Positions 14,273 through 26,639 of a stretch of 64,000 nucleotides of DNA are shown piece after piece. Source of the stretch: Tetraselmis striata (taxonomy: Eukaryota; Chlorophyta; Chlorodendrophyceae; Chlorodendrales; Chlorodendraceae). Each line of letters opens with the position of its first letter. Position 1 is the first letter of the stretch. The stretch lies in assembly GCA_006384855.1 (NCBI GenBank), contig VCJN01003156.1, positions 1-64,000 of the forward strand. Reading direction: 5' to 3'. Made by a program: the position numbers and the translations under genes. The notes under the pieces are model-generated. The model saw nothing but the letters and a program-made list of their open reading frames with translations, ran no database searches and had not been told where the DNA came from.

Positions 14273-17200
14273 ATGGCGGCGATGGGGTACGGCGTGGCGG
14301 AGGGGCAGTGGACGAGCACGGTGTACGGGCTCATCCGGGACGGCAAGTGCGCGGAGGCGGTGCCGCTGCTGGCGGAGGAGCTGGCGCGGTTGCCAACCAG
14401 CCGGCCCGCGCTCAGCCTGCTGGGCTACTGCCACTACTACGTCGGCAGCTTCGCGGAGGCGGCGGAGGTGTACGAGGCGCTTACGCGGCAGATGCCCGAT
14501 AGCGAGGAGTACGCATTCTACCACGCGCAGTGCCTCTACAAGGCCGCGTTGCATCCGGAGGCAACCAAGGCCGCCATGTCGCTGGGACCCGCCGCCGCGC
14601 GCAAGGTGCGCTGGCTCGCTTGGGACCCCCCGCTCCCGGGACCGCCCGGCCCCTCAAAGTCTGATGTAAGAATCACCACCTCTATAGCCGCGGGCAGGTG
14701 GTCGGCTCGACCCTGCTGCCGTAAGGTCGGCCTTTCATGGTTCAAGCATCGGGCCTTGATAAATCACTCGGGTTATTAATTCCGGTGTTCCTTGCTTATT
14801 TGATGACGGACTTCGAACAGAGAATTGTTGCGGCTCATCTCGACACCTCCCCCCGGCCTGCCTTCTTCCCCCCGCCCGACATCAGGTAAACAACCTGCTG
14901 GCGGCGATAAAGTACGAGCAGGACGACACCGCGGGCTGCCGGCAACAGCTAGACAGGTGCCCGCCGGATGACGCGGAGGTGATCATCAACGTCGGCTGCG
15001 TGCTGTACAAGGAGGACAAGTACGACGAGGCGCGCGGCCGCTTCGTGGAGGCGTCCAACATGCTGGGCTACCAGCCCGACCTCGCCTACAACATCGCGCT
15101 CTGTTACTACCGCACCAAGCAGTTTGGGCCCGCGCTGAAGCACCTTGCGGAGATCATCGAGAAGGGCGTGCGCGACCACCCCGAGCTCAGCGTGGGCAGC
15201 CTCACCGACGGCATGGAGGTGCGCCCCCCCCCCCCCCCCCCCCCCTCTCCCCCCGCCCCTCCACAGTCTCCCAAGCCCCCTCGTCTCCCTTTCCACGCTG
15301 ACTGGCAAGTCTACCAGCATGTCAAGGAGCACACATGGGCGGGGGAGGGGGGGGGGGGGGGGGCAGCTTGCATGGCCAGGAAGCCGCCATTGTGCGGTTG
15401 ACTGTCGGTACACCGGCGCGAGCGGAGCGGAGCGCACCTCGCAGAGGCCAGCGCGAGCCTGATGTGACAGAGTGTGTCAGGGACAGGCGGGGGCATGGTA
15501 GAAAGGGGACGGGCGAGACGGAGCGCTTTTGTGTGTGAGGAGGGGGGGCGGGGGGGGGGGGGGGGGGGGGGGGCTAGTCTTGGGGCTCAAATCACACTGG
15601 TCTCGGGCAGCTTGGCGTGTCGCGCATGCCCCCCCCTCCCCCCTCCACTCACACACACACGCACACGAACACCAGCATCATCAAGCCGCCGATGCTCCCA
15701 TCTCAATCCCCCCTTCCGCCAGTGGCTCCCTGGTGACATGCGCACCGCCGCCGCCGTCCGATTCGTAGCGTGGGGTCAGCTCCACCCTAGGCACCCCGCA
15801 CTCTGGGGCGCACCATCACGCGTCCTAGGGACATCTGTGTCTGGGATGCAGACCCAGCATGGCCCCGGCCTCCTCCAGCCGATGCTGACCCCCCCCCCCC
15901 CCCCCCCCTCTTCCCCCGGCCTGTTGGCCCTGGCGCGCCGGCAGGTGCGGAGCGTGGGCAACAGCCAGACGCTGCGCGAGACGGCGCTGGTGGAGGCGTT
16001 TAACCTCAAGGCGGCGATCGAGTACAACATGAAGAACTTTGACGCGGCGAAGGAGGCGCTGACGGACCTGCCGCCGCGCGACGAGGCGGAGCTGGACGCG
16101 GTGACGCTGCACAACAGCGCGCTGATCAACATGGACGAGGACCCGACCGGCGGCTTCCGCAAGCTCAACTTTCTGCTGCAGAACCCGCCCGCGCCGCCCG
16201 AGACGTTTGGCAACCTGCTGCTGCTGTACTGCAAGCCCACGCACGGCTTCTTCGACCTCGCGGCCGACGTGATGGCGGAGAACCAGCACCTGGTGGCGCG
16301 CTGCCTGCCGCGCGACCTCTACGAGTTCCTGGAGGCCACCATCACCAAGCAGACTAGCCCCGACGAGGCGTTTGCCAAGTTTGACGTGCTCGCCAACCGG
16401 TGCGCCCCCCCCCCCCCCCCTCCCTATACCCCCATCTGAGACCTCGACCCATAAAGGGCTGTGCGGTCTCGCTGTTGGAAGTATACCGTGTGTATCTTGA
16501 AACACATCAAAATACGCCACAAATACCGAGCCTAGCCGACTCGACGCTGCAAAACAATGCCCTGAGTTTTAGGACCGAATTAAATGGTGCAGTGTTTAGG
16601 AATGTCGGGCTCATCGCGCTACTCATGATGGCATGCGCATCGGAATGGCGGGCAGATGGGCGCATCGATGATGGGCGAGGGAGGCGAGCCGTGGCTCTCG
16701 CTGTAGTTAGGGTTTATCTGGGCTAATATGTGTTCCCAGGGTTTCCATAAACCCTAAACCCATCTCGACCCCTTATTCCCCTAACTATTAATTCAGACAG
16801 CCGTCCAGCCGCCCTTCGATGGCATTTGTCAATCAGCATGCAAGCGGCAGGTAGGTGCCCCTCCCTACTGCGGGCGCCGACTCGCCATCAAGACGAGCCC
16901 TACTTTTCATACGCTTCTAATCGGGATGGCATGCAACCTATTAGAACATCCTCATCTAGAGTTCCGCTATTGTTTCGTCTACATTTGACCTCTGGCAGGC
17001 CGGGCGGGTTCTCGTTCGTAGTGCCCTTATATATTTGCATCCGCGATGGCACCCCGGGGACGATTGCCATAGATACATCGCACTTTGCTTTTGTGTGGGC
17101 AGAGGCGAGGAGGGGGCTGACAGCCGTCCCCCCGCCCCCCCCCCCCCCCCAACCTCCGATGCGGCGGCGGCGCGCCGCCCGCAGGCACGTGGAGCAGCTG

Positions 17201-18480
17201 CGCAAGCTGACCAAGCGCATCCAGGACGCGCGCACGGCGCGCGACAACGAGGCCATCAAGAAGGCCATCACCGAGTACGACGAGGCGCTGGAGGCGTACA
17301 TCCCGGGCCTCATGGCCATGGCGCACATCTACTGGGACATGGAGCACTACGGCCAGGTGGAGAAGATCTTCCGGCAGAGCGCCGAGTTTTGCAGCGAGCA
17401 CGACGTCTGGAAGCTCAACGTCGCGCACACCTTCTTCATGCAGGTGCGCCCGGGCCGGCCGGCGCCGGAACCATCCCGACATACCCACAACACCTCACCG
17501 GGCGGCAAAAGGAACGAACTGTTTTGCTCCGTAAGGTCGGATACTCCGTGTGTTATTCGTGATTTACTCTGATAAATTCCACAGATAGAATGCCATACAA
17601 CGCTTTCCCTCGCGCCTTGCGGGGTCCAAAGCACTGCCACATCCCGACCCCGGCAGTGCTGTGGCGGTAATAAGTAGTTTTGACGATGGTATTGGATGGT
17701 TCTTGAGTACAGGAGCCGGCTCGCCCGTGAGATCCCTTGCCAGGGTTTTGTCCGCAGTTGACCTCTGACAGGCATGGCAGGCGCTTATAATATACTTCGC
17801 AGTGCTCTACGTCGGCACGCATATTTAACGGTGGACGTATTCCCGTGTGCGGTGTTTAGGGTTTTGAAGGGCTTTGGCCCGAGCGGGCGAATCATCCTCC
17901 CACTCCCCCCCCTGGCATTAAACAGGAGAACAAGTTCAAGGAGGCGATCCGCTACTACGAGCCGATCATCAAGAAGCACTCGGACGGGCTGCTCAACGTG
18001 GCGGCCATCGTGCTGGCCAACCTGTGCGTGAGCTACATCATGACGAGCCAGAACGAGGAGGCGGAGGAGCTGATGCGCAAGATCGAGAAGGAGGAGGAGG
18101 TGGTGGGGTACCAGGACCCGGAGAAGCAGTGCTTCCACCTGTGCATCGTCAACCTCGTCATCGGCACGCTCTACTGCGCCAAGGGCAACTTCGAGTTCGG
18201 CATCAGCCGCATCGTGAAGAGCCTCGAGCCGTACGCCAAGAAGCTGGAGACGGACACGTGGTACTACGCCAAGCGCTGCTTCCTCGCGCTCATCGAGAGC
18301 ATGGCCAAGCACATGATCACGATAAAGGACGCCAGCTTCGCGGAGATCCTGGGCTTTCTGGACGAGGCGGAGCGCCACGGCAAGGCCATCAAGACCAGCT
18401 TTGCCGACGCCAGCAGCGAGGCCACCGTCGCGGGGGAGGCGCGGCTCATCAAGCAGATGTTCCTCCGCCTGCGCGACTGA
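14273..18480 (+). CDS. IFT70: Intraflagellar transport protein IFT70 (TTC30/DYF-1/Fleer), five exons
   Basis: TPR-superhelix subunit of the IFT-B core that carries cargo into cilia. Exons 14273-14605, 14886-15218, 15945-16399, 17185-17443 and 17926-18480 join in phase to 644 aa, the usual size for the family. The N-terminus QWTSTVYGLIRDGKCAEAV and the repeats ALSLLGYCHYYVGSFAEAAE, IINVGCVLYKEDKYDEA and AYNIALCYYRTKQFGPALKH are typical. The C-terminal half has IEYNMKNFDAAKEALTDLPP, the HTFFMQ-ENKFKEAIRYYEPI junction and GTLYCAKGNFEFGISRI, all characteristic of IFT70. The start is the ATG of MAAMGYG; an upstream in-frame GTG is less likely. Presence of this gene means the organism builds a cilium at some stage. 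Introns 2 and 3 begin and end with poly-C runs and contain repeat families A and C. Confidence 0.95.
16475..16585 (+). repeat. Dispersed repeat family C, copy 2 (in IFT70 intron 3)
   Basis: Plus-strand partner of 10795-10915. Carries ACACATCAAAATACGCCACAA, then CCGACTCGACGCTGCAAAA. Same intron also holds a family A copy. Confidence 0.6.
16706..16770. repeat. Short telomere-like motifs (CCCTAAA) in IFT70 intron 3
   Basis: Contains AGGGTTTAT and, 40 bp on, CCATAAACCCTAAACCC, facing each other around AATATGTGTTCCC. Plant-type telomere units in this number can occur by chance or mark a repaired break; it is not a telomere. Confidence 0.3.
16925..17055 (+). repeat. Dispersed repeat family A, copy 2 (in IFT70 intron 3)
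   Basis: Best-preserved copy together with copy 1: GCATGCAACCTATTAGAACA, GTTTCGTCTACATTTGACC, TCTGGCAGGCCGGGCGGGTT. Lies about 130 bp before the true 3' splice site at 17184. Confidence 0.7.
17720..17830 (+). repeat. Dispersed repeat family A, copy 3, diverged (in IFT70 intron 4)
   Basis: Keeps TTGACCTCTGACAGGC, then GGCAGGCGCTTATAATAT and CGCAGTGCTC; the left part is different. Intronic like copies 1, 2 and 4. Confidence 0.5.
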
Positions 18481-19493
18481 CCAACCCCCCCCCTGTTAAG
18501 CTGCCGCCGCCCGCCCTCCGGAGCGACAACCGGAACATACGCTCCTCTCGGTGTAACTGGGCCAATAATCCGCCCCCAACTGTATACCTTAACCACGCTT
18601 TGGGTGGGTTCGTCAAATAACACTGTTTTGGCCCGCCCTGAGAGAGGGGAATTTACATAAATAGGTGTTTCGTTGATTAACTATATTTATAACATAAACA
18701 TACATATGTGTATGTACACTCAATGTGTGGGCGTGGGTGTGTGTATGTGGAAATCTCCGGGCGCTGACGCGGTAATCAGGACATTGCTGCGGATAGGAGT
18801 GTTGTGCGTCCCTGCCAACCCGCCCTGTGCGGGTCCCGGCGCGACCCGTGCACTGTGGGAGGGAGCATGAAGCGCGGAGAGTGGCTGGTTACAGAGAAGT
18901 GACCAGGCCCGCCTGGGCGCCGCGCTCATCTAGGCAGGCGTAGTTGCGGTGCCTGGTGCGCGCGCGCCGTGCTAGTGCGGACTATGCATGATGACATGTG
19001 CTTAAGTACTAAGGCATACCCTAGCTACGTTGTACATATGCAGTAGTGTACCAACACTGATGTCAACAAGGAGCCTGCCCTGCGTGCGAGAGGCCAAATG
19101 TGGACGAACCTATAGCGGACCTGCAGGCGGGGATGTTCCTGTAGGCTGGCGGCAGGCCCGGTCTGAGGCTCATACTATCTCAGACTATGATAACATTATA
19201 AGCTTATAATCTCCTAATAATGCTGAGGGCTCTCGTATGAGTCTAGCCGGCGGTGAGTGGTGGCGCCCGCATCAGAGCACGCCGCCACACTACAGCACGG
19301 AACCTCCGAGTTTGAGGCTCGAAACACCTCGTCGGTTGGGTGATGCGCGGATCCAGTTACATGTCGAAAAGGTTATGGTACACGCCTCCGCCTCCCTCCC
19401 CCCGCTTCCTAGGGTTTCTTAGGGTCTCTGCTCCCCGCCAGACCACAGCAGGTAGCCCCCCCCCCCCCCCCCCCTGCCGGAGGGGGTGGGCGG
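18481..19493. other. Region between convergent IFT70 and Abitram genes
   Basis: IFT70 3' UTR, then mixed-composition DNA with no recognised gene. A poly-C run near 19456-19474 lies just downstream of the Abitram stop codon. No RNA gene seen. Confidence 0.35.
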
Positions 19494-20519
19494 CTACATT
19501 CCGAGGCTGTCGAGGGGGAGGCCGCGCAGCTGCGCGTACGCCGCGGGCGCGAGGTATCCGCCGTCGCCCCGCAGCCGCGCCTCCTCGCCCGCCTGCAGCT
19601 TCACAATCGCCACGTGCCCTGCGTCCTGCGGGCTGCGCCACCGGGCACGCGCACACGGTGTCGGCTTGGGTTGCCAGGGGGGGGGGGGCGGGGGGGCGCT
19701 GCCGAGCAACGCGCCTAATATGAGAACCCTACTTATCATTATAGGCCGCGCATTGGCTTGCACGCAACCCATAAGAACCACCCCTACAGTTTCGTCTCCG
19801 TTTGGCCTCTGGCGGGGCCGGGTGGGTTGTCATTCGCGGTGTGTTCAGCACCACGCGGATGCCCGTAGGCAACTGAGCTGTTGAGTCGTTGGTGGATGGA
19901 GACGGGAGGGAGAGGGGGGGGGATGCGGGTCGGCGAAGCTGCCCCCACCCATGCGGGGCCCACCTGCTGGCGAGCAGCTCCGGCTCCTCCGCCAGCCGCT
20001 GGCTCGTCTCCAGCAGCAGCCCCCGCACGCACGCGCGCAGCTTGAACACACGCTCGCCCTCCCCGTCGCCCACCGCCACGTGGCACAGCACCGACTCGGG
20101 CTGCAGCTGCACGCCGCCGCGCGCCTTCTTGCCGCTGCGCTGCTGCGGCGCCGCGGCCTTGCCGCCCTTGGTGAAGTCCACGCGCACGCCGGGGCCGCTC
20201 GGGCCGGCCGCGCCACACAGCGCGTGCGCTGCCGTGGCGCCGACCAGCGCCAGGCCGTTCGGATGGCAGTACACGTACTGCACCGCGCCGGGATCCGCGC
20301 AACAGCGACGCAGCGGGGCGTCAGCATCCGCACCGGACAAATGCAAATTTGTATTTATGGGCCCCGGGGAAGGGGGGTCACCATGTCCTCGACCGCGCTG
20401 CCATCCTCGCCGCCGCCCTTGGCCACATACCACCGCGTGTACACCTCCTCGACCGTGGTGCGCGGCCGCTTGGGCAGTGGCTGGAGGTCGGGCTCGGCGG
20501 CCGCGGCGCTCTCCGCCAT
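19494..20519 (-). CDS. ABITRAM: Abitram (FAM206A/Simiate) family protein, three exons
   Basis: Small protein with a fold related to the glycine-cleavage H protein; vertebrate members bind actin and affect transcription, and the role in algae is unknown. Minus-strand exons 20382-20519, 19964-20277 and 19494-19632 join in phase to 196 aa, near the family's usual length. Landmarks: VEEVYTRWYVAKGG at the N-terminus, QYVYCHPNGLALVG across junction 1, GKKARGGVQLQPESVLCHV, VFKLRACVRGLLLE and the C-terminal GHVAIVKLQAGEEARLRG. The start is the ATG giving MAESAAAAEPD; the frame stays open further upstream, so an N-terminal extension cannot be excluded. Intron 2 carries a poly-C run on the sense strand and a family A repeat. 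Confidence 0.82.
19750..19860 (+). repeat. Dispersed repeat family A, copy 4 (in Abitram intron 2)
   Basis: Shows GCAACCCATAAGAACCACC, CAGTTTCGTCTCCGTTTGG and CCTCTGGCGGGGCCGGGTGG followed by CATTCGCGGTG. Plus-oriented inside a minus-strand gene. Confidence 0.65.
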
Positions 20520-21473
20520 AGTGTCGCTCGCCAGCAGCGTGCCCGCAGGGCGCCGGGGTACCCGGGCAGGAGGTGACGGCGCCGACTTGCGCTCGTCACG
20601 GCGGCCCGGTGTCGTGGCGACCGCTGCTCGTCTACCTCGGCGGCAGTGCGGCTGCAAACCGTGCCGGAGACTTGCTATGCGTCTCTACCGTTGCTGTTGC
20701 TACCGCTGTGGTGCTGGCGACTTAGCGATGTGGCCGGCGTCGCTGCCGCCGCCGCCGCGCCGTCGCCGTTGGGCGACGACTGGGTCGCAGAGGGCGCGCG
20801 CGCCCGATACAGCTTTGGTTTTGGAGCAGTTGATGTGATATTAATGCGATGCTGCTGTGGTTTCGGAGCAGTTGGGCGTTCGGCGGTGGGAAGCTATATT
20901 TTGGTAATTAGCGGTACGTAATTCTCACCCGATAATGAAAAGGACAATTATGACCCGGTCCCTCGACTCGCCTTGTCACTTATCACAGGCTGGTGATTAC
21001 GGTGATATACTAGCTACTATTATTGGTAATTATAGCTATGTCGTTCATAGTCACTACTACTGTGCTGTGCAGTGGTGACCATGAAAATATGCTACAGGAG
21101 TACCTACTCTGCCTTAAAGTACTGTCCTAAGCGGCAGGAGGCGAATGTGCAGTTGGCAAATACCATATGGGAATGGGACAAGATTATAGCGTAAACGGTA
21201 GAGGCCACTATACTTAACTTATGACTCACTGAAAATGGGACAATTTACTAGCTTTAAACCCTGTGCAGGTTTTTAGGGTTCGCGTATACTGGCACAAAGT
21301 ACATGATCACTTGGTGGCGGCGGAACGAGGCAGAGGCGGCGGGTCGAGGCAGGTTCTCCGAAGGTAGGTAGGTAGGTAGGTTGCCGCGAAGTCGAGGCAG
21401 TTCTCCGCCTCCCACACCTGTCTACCAGTTCTCGCTGAAACAAGTAGGAAGTACGTAGGGCTGCGGGGTTAGT
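20520..21473. other. Upstream of Abitram; unassigned DNA with a short GGTA microsatellite
   Basis: The first 300 bp are GC-rich and likely contain the Abitram promoter. Beyond 20900 the DNA is AT-richer and without recognisable genes. A (GGTA)n-like stretch lies at about 21364-21380. Confidence 0.35.
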
Positions 21474-22020
21474 ATGGGTTCCCCCTTGCGGGCTATACAC
21501 GAACTTCGCGCTGCACTTGGGGAGGTGCGGGAACTCATTCAAGATCATGAGGGAATGTTGAGTAGGGAAGTTCTCGAGATGGCAACAAGTTGTATCGGGT
21601 CTGCCGTCGGGTATGCCCGTCTCCTCGCGTGGGGCAGCCTTGCTTGCGTGATGTTGCGACCTTGGAAGAGTCGTTAAGGGGGGGTGGCAAGCGCCCCCCT
21701 GCGTCTTTAGCCGAAGTAGTGGCGTATGAAGAGGGTGCCGCAGGCAGCCCCGGTATGCAAGGCAGCGCTAAGCGTTCCGACACGGCAGTTGCAGGGGCCA
21801 CACGGCCCACCCCTGCTGGGGCTGAGGTACAACCACACCATATCGGTCACTGGCTTCCTGCCGAAGACGGCCACACTGAATATGCCGACTACAAAGCGGT
21901 CAAGTCGGTAATCTCATGCCTCTCTACTAATTGGCGGTTCTTGTATGCCTCGGCGGCTACAAAGGTATGCTGCCCCTCCTCAAACAATTTCCGCGTGCAG
22001 ATAGCAGTCACCTGCGGTTG
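21474..22020 (+). pseudogene. Frame-shifted coding-like remnant next to the satellite array
   Basis: Two overlapping plus frames look like one reading frame broken near 21600-21660: the first begins GSPLRAIHELRAALGEVREL, the second continues with LRDVATLEESLRGGGKRPPA and ends at 22020. The composition is protein-like, but I recognise no family. Its position at the edge of the repeat block suggests a mobile-element relic. Confidence 0.35.
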
Positions 22021-24189
22021 AACCAACGGATACATTGCAGCAAGGCCGCCCACCTTGCGACTGGCGTCGCTTCTTTTGAGGCCGGTTGCGACTATGCGGC
22101 AGCAAGGCGAGGGGGTACGTCGCTCGTGCAGCTAGCAGTCGGGGGGATATGGGTAGGTTGAACGCGCGATGGCGACATAATTAGCAAGCCATAAAAATGC
22201 AAAGGTGGACAACAACATTATGTCGCAGCAAGGCCGACCACCTTGGCGACGTGTGTCGCTTCTTTTGAGGGCGGCTGCGACTCATTGGCGGCGGGCGAGG
22301 AGATGCGTCGCTTGTGCAAGCTTTTGCACTCGGGGGCTGTGGGTCGAATGTGCGATGGCGACATTATCATTAGCAAGCCGAAAACTGAAACAGCCCAGCA
22401 TAGCCTCACCTCGCAGAAAGGCCGCCCACTTTGGCGACTCGCGGCGCCTCTTGCAAGCCGGCTGCGACTCGTCGGCAGCAAGGCGAGGGGGTGCGTCGCT
22501 CGGGGGCTGTGGGTGGAACGTGCGATGGCGACAAAATTAGCAAGCCGGAAACTACATAAGCCTATATCCGATAGCCTCACATCACAGCAAGGCCGTCCAC
22601 CTTGCGACTGGCGTCGCTTCATTTGAGGTTGGCTGCGACTCGTCGGCAGCACTGAGGCAAGGGGGTGCGTCGCTCGGGGGCTGTGGGTCGAACGTGCGAT
22701 GGCGACATAATTAGCAAGCCATAAAAATGCAAAGGTGGACAACAACATTATGTCGCAGCAAGGCCGACCACCTTGGCGACGTGCGTCGCTTCTATTAAGG
22801 GCGGCTGCGACTCGTTGGCGGGGGGCGAGGAGATGCGTCGCTTGTGCAAGCTTTTGCACTCGGGGGCTGTGGGTCGAATGTGCGATGGCGACATTATCAT
22901 TAGCAAGCCGAAAACTGAAACAGCCCAGCATAGCCTCACCTCGCAGAAAGGCCGCCCACCTTGGCGACTCGCGGCGCCTCTTGCAAGCCGGCTGCGACTC
23001 GTCGGTAGCAAGGCGAGGGGGTGCGTCCCTCGTGCCAGCTTTTGCACTCGGGGGCTGTCGGACGAACGTGCGATGGCGACATAATTAGCAAGTCGGAAAC
23101 TAACGAAACAACCTAGCATAGCCTTACAGCATCGCAGTAAGGTCACCCACCTTGGCGACTCCCGGCGCCTCTTGCGAGCCGGCTGCGACTCGTCGGCAGC
23201 AAGGCGAGGGGGTGCGTCACTCGGGGGCTGTGGGTGGAACGTGCGATGGCGGCATAATAATTAGCAAGCCGGAAACTACATAAACCCATAACCCATAGCC
23301 TTACATGACAGCAAGGCCGTCCACCTTGGCGACTGGCGTCGCTTCATTTGAGGCCGGCTGCGACTCGTCGGCAGCAAGGCAAGGGGGTGCGTCGCTCGGG
23401 GGCTGTGGGTCGAATGTGCGATGGCGACATAATTAGCAAGCCATAAAAATGCAAAGGTGGACAACAACATTATGTCGCAGCAAGGCCGACCACCTTGGCG
23501 ACTCGCGGCGCCTCTTGCAAGCCGGCTGCGACTCGTCGGTAGCAAGGCGAGGGGGTGCGTCCCTCGTGCCACCTTTTGCACTCGGGGGCTGTCGGACGAA
23601 CGTGCGATGGCGACATAATTAGCAAGTCGGAAACTAACGAAACAACCTAGCATAGCCTTACAGCATCGCAGTAAGGTCACCCACCTTGGCGACTCCCGGC
23701 GCCTCTTGCGAGCCGGCTGCGACTCGTCGGCAGCAAGGCGAGGGGGTCCGTCGCTCGGTGGCTGTGGGTGGAACGTGCGATGACGGCATAATAATTAGCA
23801 AGCCGGAAACTACATAAGCCCATAACCAGTAGCCTTACATGACAGCAAGGCCGTCCACCTTGGCGACTGGCGTCGCTTCATTTGAGGCCGGCTGCGACTC
23901 GTCGGCAGCAAGGCAAGGGGGTGTGTCGCTCGTGCCAGCTTTTGCAACTGGGGCCTGTTGGGTCGAACGTGCGATGGCGACATAATTAGCAAGCCGAAAA
24001 CAACAGAAGCCCAGGATAACTCTACATCGCAGCACGGCCGCCCACCTTGGCGACTGGCGTTGCTTCTATTAAGGCCGGCTGCAACTCGTCGGCAGCGGGG
24101 GCAGGGAGTGCGTCCCTCGTGCTAGTTTTTGGAGTCGGGGGCTGTCAGTCGAACGTGTAATGGCGACATAATTAGCAAGCCGTGTAAAA

Positions 24190-24590
24190 ATACAAAGGTG
24201 CACCACAACATTATATCGCAGCACGGCCATCCCCCCCCCCTCTCCACCCTGCCCTCCATCCCGCCTTTTCCGCATCTCTTACAATGGGCATGGTGGTTGT
24301 CGCGCCTTTAGCCTCCGAGCCGCTGGCATCCGGCACGCCCTCACCACCGCCTAATGCTAGCGCCAGTCCAGAGAGTGTGGTTGCCGACGCGCCGGCTCCC
24401 TGCCCGCCGCTCTCCCCCGCGTGGCTATCGCTAGGCGTAGGCAAGCCCTCGGCCGCATCGCCAGCGGCAGCCGCCAAACTCGGCGACATGTCTGCTGCTG
24501 GCGGGCCCTGCCCTTGACCCGCCACTTACTGCGTATCGGCCCAGCTAGGTCCAATGGCCAGGGCCGCCACGCGACGAGAGCGTTTGGCAT
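24190..24590. repeat. GC-rich block duplicated at 26640-27070, copy 1
   Basis: Nearly identical to 26640-27070, including the same 77-codon plus frame (24284-24517; SEPLASGTP, GDMSAAGGPCP) and the following CTGCGTATCGGCCC-GCTAGG. Each copy directly follows a satellite unit that ends in GTGCACCACA. The plus frame is Pro/Ala-rich and similar to no family I know; it may be non-coding. Confidence 0.8.
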
Positions 24591-24899
24591 GCGGGTTAGG
24601 AGCAGCGCCGCGAGGGGGTTCGTCGCTCGGGCCATCTTTGCGCTTGGGGTCTTGGGGCCAACGTGCGATGACGACTCAATTAGCATGCCGTAAAAGTAAC
24701 AAGTGCGCAACGGCAACAAAGGTGCAGCGGGTCCAACCCACCTTGGCGACATGAGGCGCCCCTGTCGAGGCCGGCTGCGACTCGGGAGCAGCGCTTCGAG
24801 GGGGTGCGTCGCTCGGGCAAGCCTCTGCGCTCGGGGTATGCGGGGCCAACGTGCGATTTCGACTCTATTAGCGGGCCGTAAAAGTAATAGGTGCGCAAT

Positions 24900-25620
24900 G
24901 GCAACACGTGCAACGGGGCCAACCCACCTTGACGACTCGCGTCGCCCTTGTCGAGGCCGGCTGCGGCTCGGCAGCAGGCACGCGAGGGGGTGCGTCAACA
25001 CGACTGCCATACAACACGACTGCCACTCCGAGTACCAGGTCACCCAGGCGCGCATTGTCGCGTATACCAACAGTAGGCGAGGATTGCTGCCCCAACCTTG
25101 TCGCTTCTTGCAAGCCGTCCACAGAGTTTGTTGTCGACTGAAGTGCGTTTCTGCGGGCGACAATGGGGTTTCCTGCGACTGCGACGAGTCCAGAAGGTGC
25201 CGGCAGTGCAGCCACCTTTATCTATGGCGGGGACTTTTGCATACATCACCAGGGTCTCAGGCTCCGCTGCGCCCGGCACCACTTCAGCGGTGCCCACCCC
25301 ATAGTAGAGCTGGCGATCCTGCGCTCCGCCCTCTTCCTCACGTCCTGGGGAACGATGGACCAGGACCGCGGCGGCTTGACTGCAGCGGATGGGACGGACT
25401 TGTGCGGTGCTCCGGGGGAGGTGGGTGAAGAGGAAGTGACGGGAGTGGCAATAATCGGCGGCGGGATCGCTCCTCACGGCCGCGCTTGGAGCCAGCACCA
25501 CCCTGCCCGCGTTTGCCTTTGCCTTTTCCCCCTTTTTGCTTCTCCCGGCCTGCACATGCGTCACCAAAGGATTGCCGCAACTGTGAGCAAACTGTGAGGG
25601 TCGTTCGGGCCTTTTGCAGC
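24900..25620. other. Unique insert within the satellite territory
   Basis: About 700 bp without satellite units. Both strands have open frames (plus 25163-25597, 144 codons; minus 25040-25567, 175 codons). The minus frame is Lys/Arg-rich near its start (RSKKGEKAKANAGR). I recognise no domain; it may be part of the element that carries the array. Confidence 0.3.
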
Positions 25621-26639
25621 GGGGGCAGCGGGTGCGTCGCTCGTGTCAGATTTTGCAGTCGGGAGGTATGGGTCGAATGTGCGATGGCGTGTACATAATC
25701 AGCAAGTCGGAAACTAAAAAAACCCAACATAGCCTTACATCGCAGCAAGGCCGCCCACCTTGCGACTGGCGTCGCTTCTTTTGAGGCCGGTTGCGACTCG
25801 CCGACATCAAGGCGAGGGGGTGCGTCGCTCGTGCAGCTAGCAGTCGGGGGGGAAGGGGGGTCGAACGCGCGATGGCGACATATTTAGCAAGCCATAAAAA
25901 TGCAAAGGTGGATAACATCATTATGTCGCAGCAAGGCCGCCCGCCTTGGCGACGTGCGTCGCCTCGGTTGAAGCCGGCTGCGACTCGTCAGCATCGGGCG
26001 AGGGGATGCGTCGCTCGTGCAAGGTTTGGGACTCGGGGGCTATCGGTGGAACGTGCGATGGCGGCATAATAATTAGCAAGCCGGAAACTGCAAAAGCCTA
26101 GCTTAACCTTACATCGCAGCAAAGCCGCCCACCCTTGCGACTGGTGGCGCATGCGAGCCGGCGGCGACTTGTCGGCAGCAAGGCGAAGGGGGTGCGTCGC
26201 TTGTGCCACGTTTTGCACTCGGGGGCTGTGGGTGGAACGTGCGATGGCGACATAATTAGCCAGTCGAAAACTAAAACAGCCTAGCATAGCCTTACATCGA
26301 AGCAAGGCCGCCCACCGTGGCGACTGGCGTCGCTTCATTTGAGGCCGGCTGCGACTCGTCGGCAGCAAGGCAAGGGGGTGCGTCGCTCGTGCTTTGCAAT
26401 CGGGGGCTGTGGGTCGAACGTGCGATGGCGGCATAGATAGCAAGCCGAAAACAACAGAAGCCCAGGACGGTAACATTACATCGCAGCAAGGCCGCCCACC
26501 TTGGCGACTGGCGTTGCTTCTTTTGAGGCCGGCTGCAACTCGTCGGCAGCGGGGACAGGGAGTGCGTCCCTCGTGCTAGTTTTTGGAGTCGGGGGCTGTC
26601 AGTCGAACGTGTAATGGCGACATAATTAGCAAGCCGTAT

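Noticed and set aside
16735..16770. Internal telomere
   Set aside because: Only one or two imperfect CCCTAAA units; far too few for a telomeric array.
24284..24517. 77-codon frame in the duplicated blocks as a gene
   Set aside because: Its conservation between the two blocks is explained by recent duplication of the whole block, not by selection on the protein.
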